From Aridibacter sp965216195 (GTDB lineage Bacteria > Acidobacteriota > Blastocatellia > Pyrinomonadales > Pyrinomonadaceae), in NCBI GenBank assembly GCA_965216195.1, contig OZ244151.1, positions 1,612,001-1,676,000 on the forward strand: DNA of 64,000 nucleotides, read 5' to 3'. Of this stretch, positions 41,363 to 49,545 are shown one piece after another (within the stretch, counting starts at the first letter, position 1; each line of letters starts with the position of its first letter). Below the pieces are notes generated by a model, which did no database searches, was not told the origin of the DNA, and saw only the letters and a program-made list of their open reading frames with translations. Made by a program: the position numbers and the translations under genes.

Positions 41363-41934
41363 AGAATTCGAAGAGAATACTATTACTTTGGCTGCCCGTA
41401 TTCCTATTGACGGGACTTTTTATTGCTGCAAGCGATGCCAACGCGCAAAGACGCGATCATTTAACGGACGAAGAAACGGATCTAATTCGCTTCCATCAGG
41501 AAGTTGACAAACGAATGGAGGTTTATATAAAAGCCATTGAGCGGCGTTTTATGGTGATGAATGGAACGGAAAATTTATCTCCGAAGCAACAAAAGCGTGT
41601 AAAAAAAGACCTCGAAAAATGGGGCGACCTTCCAAAAGGTGATCAGACACAGATGCTTGAAGACATTGAAAAAATCATCGATGAAGCAATCAACAAAATT
41701 GACGACGTTGCTTCACGCGATATGAAAAGCAAGCTTTTCCCGAAAGCAGTTCACAAACTTGCTGACGCCGCCCGCGGCTTTATTCCGCGTCTTGAAAAAA
41801 TTGCAAGCGAGACAAAAAAAGATCGTGAGCTCGCAGTTATTTCCAGTTCCTTGGACTACTGCAGGGACATCATCGAGGCCTCCACCAAGGTTAAACGACC
41901 CGAAAAAGGCAAAAGGAAAAAAGGGCGCTCGTGA
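41359..41934 (+). CDS. Small secreted helical protein, unknown function
   Basis: The start MKNSKRILLLWLPVFLLTGL is a signal peptide cut near ANAQ. The mature chain is helical with a mix of Lys, Glu and Asp (KKQQKRVKKDLEKWG-like composition, DIEKIIDEAINKIDDVAS) and ends in a strongly basic KRPEKGKRKKGRS. No domain is recognised. It overlaps the preceding gene by 4 bases (ATGA) and the methyltransferase by 4 (GTGA), so all five genes are translationally coupled. Confidence 0.6.
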   Translation: MKNSKRILLLWLPVFLLTGLFIAASDANAQRRDHLTDEETDLIRFHQEVDKRMEVYIKAIERRFMVMNGTENLSPKQQKRVKKDLEKWGDLPKGDQTQMLEDIEKIIDEAINKIDDVASRDMKSKLFPKAVHKLADAARGFIPRLEKIASETKKDRELAVISSSLDYCRDIIEASTKVKRPEKGKRKKGRS

Positions 41935-42518
41935 CTGCATCGCTTAAAAAACGTTTTTTTGATCGCGAAGAAAACGTAAAACGGTACATAGAAATGCGCG
42001 ATGGAATCGATGGCGGACATCTCATCAAAAAACTCCGCCAACATCTTCCGCTCAAATCAAAAGTATTAGAGCTTGGTCTTGGGCCAGGAAACGACCTGGA
42101 TATTCTGCGTCGATATTATGACGTAGTTGGTTCTGACATCTCTGCGGCATTTCTTGAGCATTATCGAACGCGAAACCCGGGAGTCGAATTAATCGAGCTT
42201 GATGCAACGAGTTTAGAAACAAAACACACATTTGATTGCATTTACTCAAACAAGGTTTTGCATCATTTAAAGCGCGAGGAACTTAGAACGTCGTTCGAAC
42301 GCCAAAACGAACTGTTAAACAGTGGAGGAATTATTTTCCATTCCTTTTGGCTCGGCGCCGGGGAAAACGAATTTCAGGATCTGAGTTTTATTCGTTACAA
42401 CCTTGATGAGATTCTAAAAACTAGTAAAAAGTACTTTACGCCTATCGAAGCAAGTCGGTATGCGGAAATGAATTTGGAGGATTCGGTCTACGTCATATTG
42501 AGGAAAAATCATGAATAA
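41931..42518 (+). CDS. Class I SAM-dependent methyltransferase
   Basis: SAM motif I is VLELGLGPGNDLDILRRYYD (about residues 41-60), with the next acidic strand VVGSDISAAFLEHY. FDCIYSNKVLHHLKREELRT and SGGIIFHSFWLG are the following motifs. The protein is cytoplasmic and 195 residues long. It starts with GTG overlapping the previous stop (GTGA). Substrate unknown; placed behind a secreted-protein module. Confidence 0.8.
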   Translation: MTASLKKRFFDREENVKRYIEMRDGIDGGHLIKKLRQHLPLKSKVLELGLGPGNDLDILRRYYDVVGSDISAAFLEHYRTRNPGVELIELDATSLETKHTFDCIYSNKVLHHLKREELRTSFERQNELLNSGGIIFHSFWLGAGENEFQDLSFIRYNLDEILKTSKKYFTPIEASRYAEMNLEDSVYVILRKNHE

Positions 42519-42990
42519 GCAAAAACGTGAGTTCATACGACATATAGTCGCCACCGTCGCCTATCGCGGCGGCAAAGCGATTCGCAACGCGCCTGAAATT
42601 TTCGCAAATTTTAAGGCCGGAGAAACCTGCAAAACTCCTCTCGAAATTCTTTCTCATATGGGCGACCTATACTTTTGGGCACTTTCGCAGGTAAAGGGAG
42701 ACGAGGTCTGGAGAGATTCGGATGCCCTGCCGTGGGAGCAAGAAACTGAGCGCTTTTTTGCATCGCTAAAAGCTTTCGACGATTACCTCGCATCCGACTC
42801 AGAGATTCACGCGCCAATAGAAAATCTTTTCCAGGGACCTATTGCAGATTCCTTAACACATGTCGGCCAACTAGCAATGCTGCGGCGTCTAGCCGATTCG
42901 CCGATCAAGGGTGAGAACTATTTCAAAGCAGGTATAGAAATCGGCCGTGTAGGCGATGATCAAAACGATCCACCCTACGAGTTCGATTAG
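42511..42990 (+). CDS. DinB-like four-helix protein
   Basis: The 159-residue protein resembles the DinB/YfiT superfamily: LEILSHMGDLYFWAL, a middle helix, and a final helix with THVGQLAMLRRLAD. His of HMGDLY and HVGQLAML would be the metal ligands. It is diverged and has fewer His than the YfiT-like gene at 2272. The family includes metal-dependent thiol transferases. It overlaps the methyltransferase by 8 bases and ends the five-gene cassette. Confidence 0.6.
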   Translation: MNKQKREFIRHIVATVAYRGGKAIRNAPEIFANFKAGETCKTPLEILSHMGDLYFWALSQVKGDEVWRDSDALPWEQETERFFASLKAFDDYLASDSEIHAPIENLFQGPIADSLTHVGQLAMLRRLADSPIKGENYFKAGIEIGRVGDDQNDPPYEFD

Positions 42991-43038
42991 CTCGGAACTC
43001 TTTCAAATATCCCTACAAATAATTCAATCACTCTATTC

Positions 43039-43067
43039 TTGACGCTGTTACTAGCGCGTGATAATTT
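43039..43067 (+). promoter_or_regulatory. Putative promoter of the glycine cleavage operon
   Basis: TTGACG (43039-43044), 17-base spacer, TAATTT (43062-43067). The start would be near 43074, only about 20 bases before the gcvT ATG, which leaves no room for a glycine riboswitch. Confidence 0.6.
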
Positions 43068-43092
43068 CCTTTTTTACGCAACAATTTAAACT

Positions 43093-44205
43093 ATGTCTGA
43101 TACCAATTTGAAGAAAACTCCGCTCAATGAGGCACATCGCAGACTCAGCGGGAAAATGGTCGATTTTGGCGGTTGGGATATGCCGGTTGTTTACCCGGCC
43201 GGAACCATCAAGGAGCACCTGCGAACGCGCGAACACTGCGGTCTTTTTGACGTTTCCCACATGGGAGAAATTCACGTTGACGGCAAAGACGCAATTCCCT
43301 TTATCAATTCGCTTACGACTAACAACGTTGCCCGACTCAAGGATGGTCAAGCACACTATTCAGCTCTGACATATGAGAACGGAACCGTGGTCGATGATCT
43401 TCTGGTTTATCGTTTTGGCGAAGAAAAGCTGTTTTTGGTCGTAAATGCTGCAACCCAGGATAAAGACTGGGAGTGGATCCGTTCGCATCGCGGCGACTTT
43501 GACGTCGATCTGCGCCATGCGAGTGTTGAATATTGTCAGATTGCGATTCAGGGTCCGAGGGCGACCCGAATTTTGCAAACAATGACCAAAACGAAGCTCG
43601 ATGAAATCAAGTATTATTGGTTTACCAACGGCGACGTGGATGGCGTGCCTTCAATTATTTCCCGCACTGGTTACACGGGAGAAGACGGTTTTGAAGTATA
43701 TGCCGATGCGTCGAAAGCGGTTCAAATCTGGGATAAAATGCTTGACGCCGGAAACTTCGGTGCGGACGACGGAATACTTCCCTGCGGCCTCGCGTCTAGG
43801 AACACACTTAGACTCGAATCCGGAATGTCGCTCTATGGAAACGAGATTTCAGAGGAGATCACACCGCTTGAGGCGAATCTCGGGTGGATCTGCAAACTAA
43901 AAACAGACTTTATCGGTCGCGATGCTCTCAAACTACAAAAAGCCGAAGGATTGAAACGTAAGCTCGTGGGTTTTGAGATGAAAGACCGTGGAATCGCTCG
44001 TGATCACCAGGACGTATATATCGGCGATGCAAAAGTTGGCGAAGTAACTTCAGCCGGACCCGCTCCTTACCTTAAAAAGAACATCGGTTTAGCGTTTGTT
44101 CCAACTGAGTTTGCAAACATCGGACAAGAGATTAAAATTGACGTACGAGGAAGACATTTAGGGGCAGAAATTGTGCCGACACCTTTTTATAAGAGAGAGA
44201 AATAG
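43093..44205 (+). CDS. gcvT: Aminomethyltransferase (glycine cleavage T protein)
   Basis: The T protein transfers the methylene from the H-protein lipoyl arm to tetrahydrofolate. The 370-residue chain has GKMVDFGGWDMPVVYPAGTI, REHCGLFDVSHMGEIHV, GEDGFEVY, and CGLASRNTLRLESGMSLYGNE, the usual GcvT marks. It starts at ATG 43093 directly under a good promoter. gcvH follows 18 bases after the stop. Confidence 0.95.
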   Translation: MSDTNLKKTPLNEAHRRLSGKMVDFGGWDMPVVYPAGTIKEHLRTREHCGLFDVSHMGEIHVDGKDAIPFINSLTTNNVARLKDGQAHYSALTYENGTVVDDLLVYRFGEEKLFLVVNAATQDKDWEWIRSHRGDFDVDLRHASVEYCQIAIQGPRATRILQTMTKTKLDEIKYYWFTNGDVDGVPSIISRTGYTGEDGFEVYADASKAVQIWDKMLDAGNFGADDGILPCGLASRNTLRLESGMSLYGNEISEEITPLEANLGWICKLKTDFIGRDALKLQKAEGLKRKLVGFEMKDRGIARDHQDVYIGDAKVGEVTSAGPAPYLKKNIGLAFVPTEFANIGQEIKIDVRGRHLGAEIVPTPFYKREK

Positions 44206-44223
44206 GACTTTTACACAAAAAAT

Positions 44224-44613
44224 ATGTCAAAAATTCCAGAAGAATTGAGATACAGTAAGGACCATGAATGGGTTCGAGTTGAAGGCAATGTCGCAACGAT
44301 CGGAATCACCGATTACGCGCAAGATTCTTTGGGCGACGTGGTTTATGTCGAATTTCCAAATGAAGGTGAGAGCTTCGGGGCTCACGAGGCTTTTGGTTCG
44401 GTTGAATCGGTGAAAGCGGTTTCCGAAATTTTTACGCCGGTTGGCGGTGAAGTTGCAGAGGCAAACGAAGACTTGAACGATTCGCCCGAAACGGTAAACG
44501 AAGATCCGTACGGCGCTGCTTGGATGGTGAAAATCAAAATGGACGACACCGGCGAACTCGACTCGCTGCTTTCAGCAGAAGAATACGGCGAGTTTTTAGA
44601 ATCCGAAGAATAA
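44224..44613 (+). CDS. gcvH: Glycine cleavage H protein
   Basis: 129 residues, the normal size. RYSKDHEWVRVEGNVATIGI begins the fold and GSVESVKAVSEIFTPVGGEV holds the lipoylated Lys 64. It carries the aminomethyl group between P and T proteins. It follows gcvT and precedes gcvPA, with a repeat-containing spacer of 115 bases. Confidence 0.95.
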   Translation: MSKIPEELRYSKDHEWVRVEGNVATIGITDYAQDSLGDVVYVEFPNEGESFGAHEAFGSVESVKAVSEIFTPVGGEVAEANEDLNDSPETVNEDPYGAAWMVKIKMDDTGELDSLLSAEEYGEFLESEE

Positions 44614-44635
44614 TTAAAACGCGAGTTGCGATTTT

Positions 44636-44703
44636 GATTTGCGATTAGGGGATTTCTGGCAAACCAAAAGGCGATCTAATTGGTATTGGCGCAATCGCAA
44701 ATC
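44636..44703 (+). repeat. Inverted repeat between gcvH and gcvPA
   Basis: GATTTGCGATT (44636-44646) and AATCGCAAATC (44693-44703) are perfect 11-bp arms 46 bases apart. Nearby TTGCGATTTTGATTTGCGAT and CGTAAATCTGAAATCGAAAA suggest several related copies of a GATTT/CGATT word. A mobile or processed intergenic repeat is possible; it is not a terminator (no T tract on the plus strand). Confidence 0.5.
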
Positions 44704-44728
44704 GTAAATCTGAAATCGAAAATTAGAA

Positions 44729-46069
44729 ATGAGATACATTCCAAATTCACCCGAGGAGCGTCAGGAGATGCTCGAAGAAATCGGGCTTTCATCGGCAGAC
44801 GAGCTTTTTCGTTCGATTCCAGCCGATGTTTTGTTAAATAGAAGACTGAACGTCACCGAACCGCTTGCAGAAAACGAAGTAATAAGCGAAATGGAAAGTT
44901 TCGCAAATGCGAATTCAGCGGCACAGAAGACATCCTTTCTTGGCGGCGGCGTCTATTCACATTTTTCGCCGACAATCGTTGACAATTTGATTCAACGAAG
45001 CGAATTTTTTACCTCGTATACACCTTATCAACCTGAAGTCACGCAAGGCACTCTTCAATACATTTTTGAGTTTCAAACACTCGTTTGCCAGCTTACGGGA
45101 ATGGACGTCGCAAATGCGTCTATGTATGACGGATCGACCTCGATGGCGGAGGCATTCTTGATGGCGCAGAGAGTGGCCCGCCGAGACAAGGTTTTGGTTG
45201 CTGAGACGGTTCATCCTGAGTATTTGCAGGTTGCGAAAACCTACACCCAGCATGGCGATCTAACACTCGGCACGATCGGATTCGAGGAAGGTACTGGAAG
45301 AATTCTGGAGAGTGATCTCGGCAATCTCGACAAAAAAACGGCGGCGGTAGTTGTGCAGTCGCCTAATTTCTTTGGCTGCATCGAAGAGCTCGAAGCAATC
45401 GCGGAAAAGACACACGAAGTCGGTGCATTGCTTGTTGTTGTTGTAACCGAAGCGATTTCGTTTGGGATCCTAAAGACTCCTGGTGAATGCGGTGCAGATA
45501 TCGTAGTCGCTGAAGGACAAAGTTTTGGTATCCCGATGAGCTTTGGCGGTCCTCATGTAGGGCTTTTTGCCTGTCGCCAAAAATATGTTCGAAATATGCC
45601 CGGGAGACTTTCCGGTGTTGCTTACGATAAGAATGGAAACCGCGGTTTCGTACTGACACTCGCTACACGCGAACAACATATACGGCGCGAAAAAGCCACA
45701 TCAAATATCTGTACAAACCAGGGGTTAATCGCACTCGCCGCAACAATTTACATGGAGACGATGGGCAAGAAGGGCCTCAAGGAAGTAGCGATTCAGAACG
45801 CCCAAAAAGCGGCATACGCTGCTAAGAAGATTTCCAGGTTGGATGGATTCTCCATTACTTTTGATTCTCCTAAGTTTAATGAATTTGTAGTAACTGCACC
45901 CAAAAATGCGGAGGGGTTGCTCGAATCGCTGAGCAAGGAAAAAGAAATCCTGGGCGGAATTGCCTTGTCGAAATACTACGAAAATCATGACAATGATTTT
46001 CTTGTTTGCGTGACAGAAACAAATACGAAAGAGCAGATCGACGACTTAATCGACGCGCTTGGCGGTTAG
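44729..46069 (+). CDS. gcvPA: Glycine dehydrogenase (decarboxylating) subunit 1
   Basis: One half of the split P protein. MRYIPNSPEERQEMLEEIGL is the typical N-terminus, with SFLGGGVYSHFSPTIVDNL, TSYTPYQPEVTQGTLQYIFE and SFGGPHVGLFACRQKYVRNM downstream. At 446 residues it is the normal subunit 1. Together with gcvPB it decarboxylates glycine using PLP. The two subunits are normally adjacent; here an aminotransferase gene is inserted. Confidence 0.95.
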   Translation: MRYIPNSPEERQEMLEEIGLSSADELFRSIPADVLLNRRLNVTEPLAENEVISEMESFANANSAAQKTSFLGGGVYSHFSPTIVDNLIQRSEFFTSYTPYQPEVTQGTLQYIFEFQTLVCQLTGMDVANASMYDGSTSMAEAFLMAQRVARRDKVLVAETVHPEYLQVAKTYTQHGDLTLGTIGFEEGTGRILESDLGNLDKKTAAVVVQSPNFFGCIEELEAIAEKTHEVGALLVVVVTEAISFGILKTPGECGADIVVAEGQSFGIPMSFGGPHVGLFACRQKYVRNMPGRLSGVAYDKNGNRGFVLTLATREQHIRREKATSNICTNQGLIALAATIYMETMGKKGLKEVAIQNAQKAAYAAKKISRLDGFSITFDSPKFNEFVVTAPKNAEGLLESLSKEKEILGGIALSKYYENHDNDFLVCVTETNTKEQIDDLIDALGG

Positions 46070-46095
46070 CGTAAGCTATTAAAAACGGTGTTTAA

Positions 46096-47433
46096 ATGAA
46101 AACCCCAAATACTTTTGCTCGAGATGTCAGCCGGAGAAAGTTTTTGTCTTCGGCGGGTAAGGGTTTGGGGATGATGGCCGCCGCTTCAACCGCCGTCGGT
46201 TCATTGTTTGAAAATTTGCAGGCCGTGACAAAGAGCACTGCGCATCTTTCACCGGAACAGCTCGCAAGAGATGAAGATTTCTGGGCGAGAATCCAACAGT
46301 CTTTTTCCGTCACACGCGGAATCGTGAATCTGAATAATGGCGGGGTTAGTCCGAGCCCAAGAATCGTAACGGAAGCTTTTGTTCGTTACACATGGCAGCA
46401 GGAGGACGCGACCGCCCACACAATGTGGCGAATTCTCGAACCTCAGTCGGAAACGATTCGAATCGGTCTGGCGGAAATCTTTGGCTGCTCCAACGAGGAA
46501 ATCGCGATCACAAGGAATGCTTCGGAATCACTGGAAATCTTGTTGATGGGTTTGGACCTCAAGTCGGGCGATGAGATTTTGTCTACTACGCAAGATTATC
46601 CAAGAATGCTTACGACCCTGAAGCAGCGCGAGGTGCGTGAGGGTTTGAAGCTAAAACTGATAAAAGTTCCGATCGCGCCGAGAAATGTTAACGACATCGC
46701 AACCGCCTTTGAAAATGCAATTTCGTCAAAAACCAAACTGATTTTGATATCGCACCAGATAAATTTGACAGGGCAAATAACTCCGGTCAGAAAAGTTTGC
46801 GAAATGGCGCGAGCGAGAGGAATCGAGACAATTGTTGACGGGGCACATTCCTTTGCCCAGTTTGATTTCAAACGCGACGACTTACAGTGTGATTATTTCG
46901 GAACTTCCCTACACAAATGGCTGCACGCACCGAAAGGCACAGGGATGCTTTACGTTAAGAAAGACAGAATTCCGAAAGTTTGGGCTTTGATGGCTTCAGA
47001 ACACAAAAATAAAAACGATATTAGAAAGTTTGAGGAAATTGGCACCCATTCCGCGGCGATGCGCCTTGCTATCGGTGAGGCCGTTTTGTTTCACAATGCG
47101 ATTGGCGGGAAACGTAAAGAAGCGCGGCTAAGATATTTGTCGCGTTATTGGATGGACAAACTCAAGAAACTTCCGAATGTTCGCTTCAATTCATCATTTG
47201 ATGAAACTCAGTTTTGCGCGATTGCAAATTTTAGAATTGAAGGAATCAAATCGACAGAGATCGGTAGGTATTTAATGTCGGAACACAAAATTATGACTAC
47301 GCCGATTACTCACGCCGAATTTGAAGGAATCAGAATTACTCCCAACGTCTATACGACGCTTTGGGAACTCGATAGATTTTGCAAAATCATAACAACTGTT
47401 GCAAAAAACGGTTTACCAAAACTTAAGAAATAA
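46096..47433 (+). CDS. Class V aminotransferase / cysteine desulfurase-like with twin-Arg signal
   Basis: The N-terminus (about 1-40) is SRRKFLSSAGKGLGMMAAAS, a twin-arginine-like signal, so the protein may be exported. The rest is an isopenicillin-N-epimerase-like PLP fold: VNLNNGGVSPSPRIVTEAF, ITRNASESLEILLMGLDLKS, IETIVDGAHSFAQFDFKRDD, and the PLP Lys 274 in SLHKWLHAPKGTGMLYV. Substrate unknown. It sits between gcvPA (26 bases upstream) and gcvPB (3 bases downstream), inside the glycine cleavage operon, which is not a usual place for it. Confidence 0.85.
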   Translation: MKTPNTFARDVSRRKFLSSAGKGLGMMAAASTAVGSLFENLQAVTKSTAHLSPEQLARDEDFWARIQQSFSVTRGIVNLNNGGVSPSPRIVTEAFVRYTWQQEDATAHTMWRILEPQSETIRIGLAEIFGCSNEEIAITRNASESLEILLMGLDLKSGDEILSTTQDYPRMLTTLKQREVREGLKLKLIKVPIAPRNVNDIATAFENAISSKTKLILISHQINLTGQITPVRKVCEMARARGIETIVDGAHSFAQFDFKRDDLQCDYFGTSLHKWLHAPKGTGMLYVKKDRIPKVWALMASEHKNKNDIRKFEEIGTHSAAMRLAIGEAVLFHNAIGGKRKEARLRYLSRYWMDKLKKLPNVRFNSSFDETQFCAIANFRIEGIKSTEIGRYLMSEHKIMTTPITHAEFEGIRITPNVYTTLWELDRFCKIITTVAKNGLPKLKK

Positions 47434-47436
47434 TTT

Positions 47437-48960
47437 ATGAGCATTAAAAAAGTTACACCGCACCCAACGCAGAATGAAGCGTTGATTTTTGATCGATCGC
47501 AAACCGGTAGAACGGGCTATCGTTTGCCGAAACTGGACGTAGATGAAACCCCAATTGACGAAATCATTCCGGCAGACTTGCGTCGCACAGACGACCTCGA
47601 GGGCGTACCCGAAGTTTCCGAAGTTGACGTAGTAAGGCATTTTACCCGCATGTCAACGTGGAATTTCTCGATCGATCTTGGAATGTATCCGCTTGGTTCC
47701 TGTACGATGAAATACAATTCGCGCCTCAACGAAAATGTCGCGCGAATTCCCGGTTTTGTGAAGCTTCATCCTTTGGCTCCCGAAAACGAATCTCAAGGTG
47801 CTTTAGCGTTGATGTACCAACTGCAGGAAGACCTCGCGGAAATTACCGGGCTACATGGAGTTTCGCTTCAACCAGCAGCCGGTGCCCACGGTGAGATGAC
47901 GGGTGTGATGCTGATTCGCGATTTTCTTGACAAACGTGACGGCGAGAAATCAAAAGACCGAAGAGTGATGCTTGTTCCCGATTCCGCTCACGGCACAAAC
48001 CCCGCATCTGCCAGACTCGCTGGATTTAGCGTAAAGACCATTCGCTCAACTGACGAAGGCTTAACGGATATGGAGCACCTTAAGGAACTCTGCGATGAAG
48101 GCGGAATTGCCGGATTGATGCTGACGAATCCGAGCACTGTTGGAATTTTTGAAAAAGATATTAAGGAGATTTGTGACGTTATACATGAAGCCGGCGGTCT
48201 GATTTATATGGACGGAGCAAACATGAATGCGCTCGTCGGCATTGCGCGTCCGGGTGATATGGGCGTTGATGTAATCCACTTGAATCTGCACAAAACTTTT
48301 TCTACTCCGCATGGTGGCGGTGGCCCGGGTTGCGGACCGTGTGCTTGCACAGCCGAGCTGGAACCGTTTTTGCCAAAACCGCAAATTGTAAAAGATGGAG
48401 ATAAGTTCAAACTCGATTATGACCGACCTGATTCAATCGGACGGGTGAAGGCATTTTATGGAAACTTCGGAATGATGGTTCGCGCGTTAGCTTACATTCA
48501 AACCCACGGCGCGGATGGTTTGAAAGAGGCTACCGAAACCGCGGTGCTTAACGCGCGGTATTTATCCCATTATCTGCAAAAAGATTTCCACAAACCCTTT
48601 GAGGCTGACTGCATGCATGAGGTAATTTTGTCTCATAAAAACCAAACGCGAAAGGGCGTTCACACGCTCGACATTGCCAAGCGGTTAATTGATTACGGCT
48701 TTCACCCGATGACCATCTACTTCCCTCTAATTGTTGATGGCGCGATGCTTATCGAGCCGACCGAGTCAGTGGGAAGGCAGGAATTGGATGTGTTTATAGA
48801 CGCAATGAGGTCAATCGATAAGGAAGCCCAGGATGATCCGCAGCTCGTAATTGATGCACCGCACACGACAAAAATCGGCAGGCTTGATGAAGCAACGGCT
48901 GCGCGAAAACCGATTCTCAAATGGCAGCCCGATATGGAAGCCGAAGCAAAATCGGCCTGA
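47437..48960 (+). CDS. gcvPB: Glycine dehydrogenase (decarboxylating) subunit 2
   Basis: The PLP Lys 286 is in VIHLNLHKTFSTPHGGGGPG. Other marks: SWNFSIDLG-type start (here STWNFSIDLGMYPLGSCTMK), QPAAGAHGEMTGVMLIRDFL, VPDSAHGTNPASARLAGF, and LTNPSTVGIFEKDIKEICDV. At 507 residues it is the usual subunit 2. It completes gcvT-gcvH-gcvPA-gcvPB; the L protein (lipoamide dehydrogenase) is not here. Its stop abuts the stop of the convergent ferredoxin gene. Confidence 0.95.
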   Translation: MSIKKVTPHPTQNEALIFDRSQTGRTGYRLPKLDVDETPIDEIIPADLRRTDDLEGVPEVSEVDVVRHFTRMSTWNFSIDLGMYPLGSCTMKYNSRLNENVARIPGFVKLHPLAPENESQGALALMYQLQEDLAEITGLHGVSLQPAAGAHGEMTGVMLIRDFLDKRDGEKSKDRRVMLVPDSAHGTNPASARLAGFSVKTIRSTDEGLTDMEHLKELCDEGGIAGLMLTNPSTVGIFEKDIKEICDVIHEAGGLIYMDGANMNALVGIARPGDMGVDVIHLNLHKTFSTPHGGGGPGCGPCACTAELEPFLPKPQIVKDGDKFKLDYDRPDSIGRVKAFYGNFGMMVRALAYIQTHGADGLKEATETAVLNARYLSHYLQKDFHKPFEADCMHEVILSHKNQTRKGVHTLDIAKRLIDYGFHPMTIYFPLIVDGAMLIEPTESVGRQELDVFIDAMRSIDKEAQDDPQLVIDAPHTTKIGRLDEATAARKPILKWQPDMEAEAKSA

Positions 48961-49344
48961 TTATTTTATTAAACATAGTCGTTCGACTATCTCCCCTCCG
49001 ACCAGGTGATTCTCGACGATTTCTTTAACGTCCGATACGCTCACCTGCGCGTACCAGATGCCCTCGGGATAAACCAAAACTGCCGTTCCAATCGAACAAA
49101 ATCCGACGGAACCGCATTCTGTGAGTAATATGCTGCCATCAGGATTGCGCCCTTTTGACTTCTTGCCGTAGCGGAGATTCCTCGATTCGAGCTCATCTAC
49201 AAACGCTTCTTTGACCTCCGAAGCGCCAACTTTAGAACACGATTTTCCGCCGCAAACAAAAACGTGGTGCTTAATATCTGCACCAGCGACCGGAGCAAGT
49301 TTGCGAAGACGGTTCTTATCTTCAATGAATTTCGATTCGGACAT
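48961..49344 (-). CDS. Thioredoxin-like [2Fe-2S] ferredoxin
   Basis: The 127-residue protein matches the thioredoxin-like 2Fe-2S family: HHVFVCGGKSCSKVGASEV holds two Cys (CGGKSC) and TECGSVGFCSIGTAVLVYPEG two more. Four Cys in this spacing bind one [2Fe-2S] cluster, as in NuoE C-terminus and the small Azotobacter ferredoxin. It probably carries electrons for an unknown oxidoreductase. Its stop abuts the gcvPB stop and the 201-base gap upstream is divergent with the protease gene. Confidence 0.85.
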   Translation of the reverse strand: MSESKFIEDKNRLRKLAPVAGADIKHHVFVCGGKSCSKVGASEVKEAFVDELESRNLRYGKKSKGRNPDGSILLTECGSVGFCSIGTAVLVYPEGIWYAQVSVSDVKEIVENHLVGGEIVERLCLIK

Positions 49345-49545
49345 TTCGATATTTTGCCACGCAAGAATCTAAAATGCACGGTGCCCCAACCTGCATATTT
49401 TCAACGAGACAATATACCAAAGCCTCAAATATATAGCGGTGCAAACGCAAGATATTGTATCGAATTGGTTCTAAATAGTGAGTTAATTGTACCCATGTAT
49501 GATAAAATTTTAACGGTTTAGGATTGCGGAAAATCCTCAGAATTT

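Noticed and set aside
42991..43092. Glycine riboswitch before gcvT
   Set aside because: The gap is 102 bases, a promoter occupies part of it, and the remaining leader is about 20 bases, too short.
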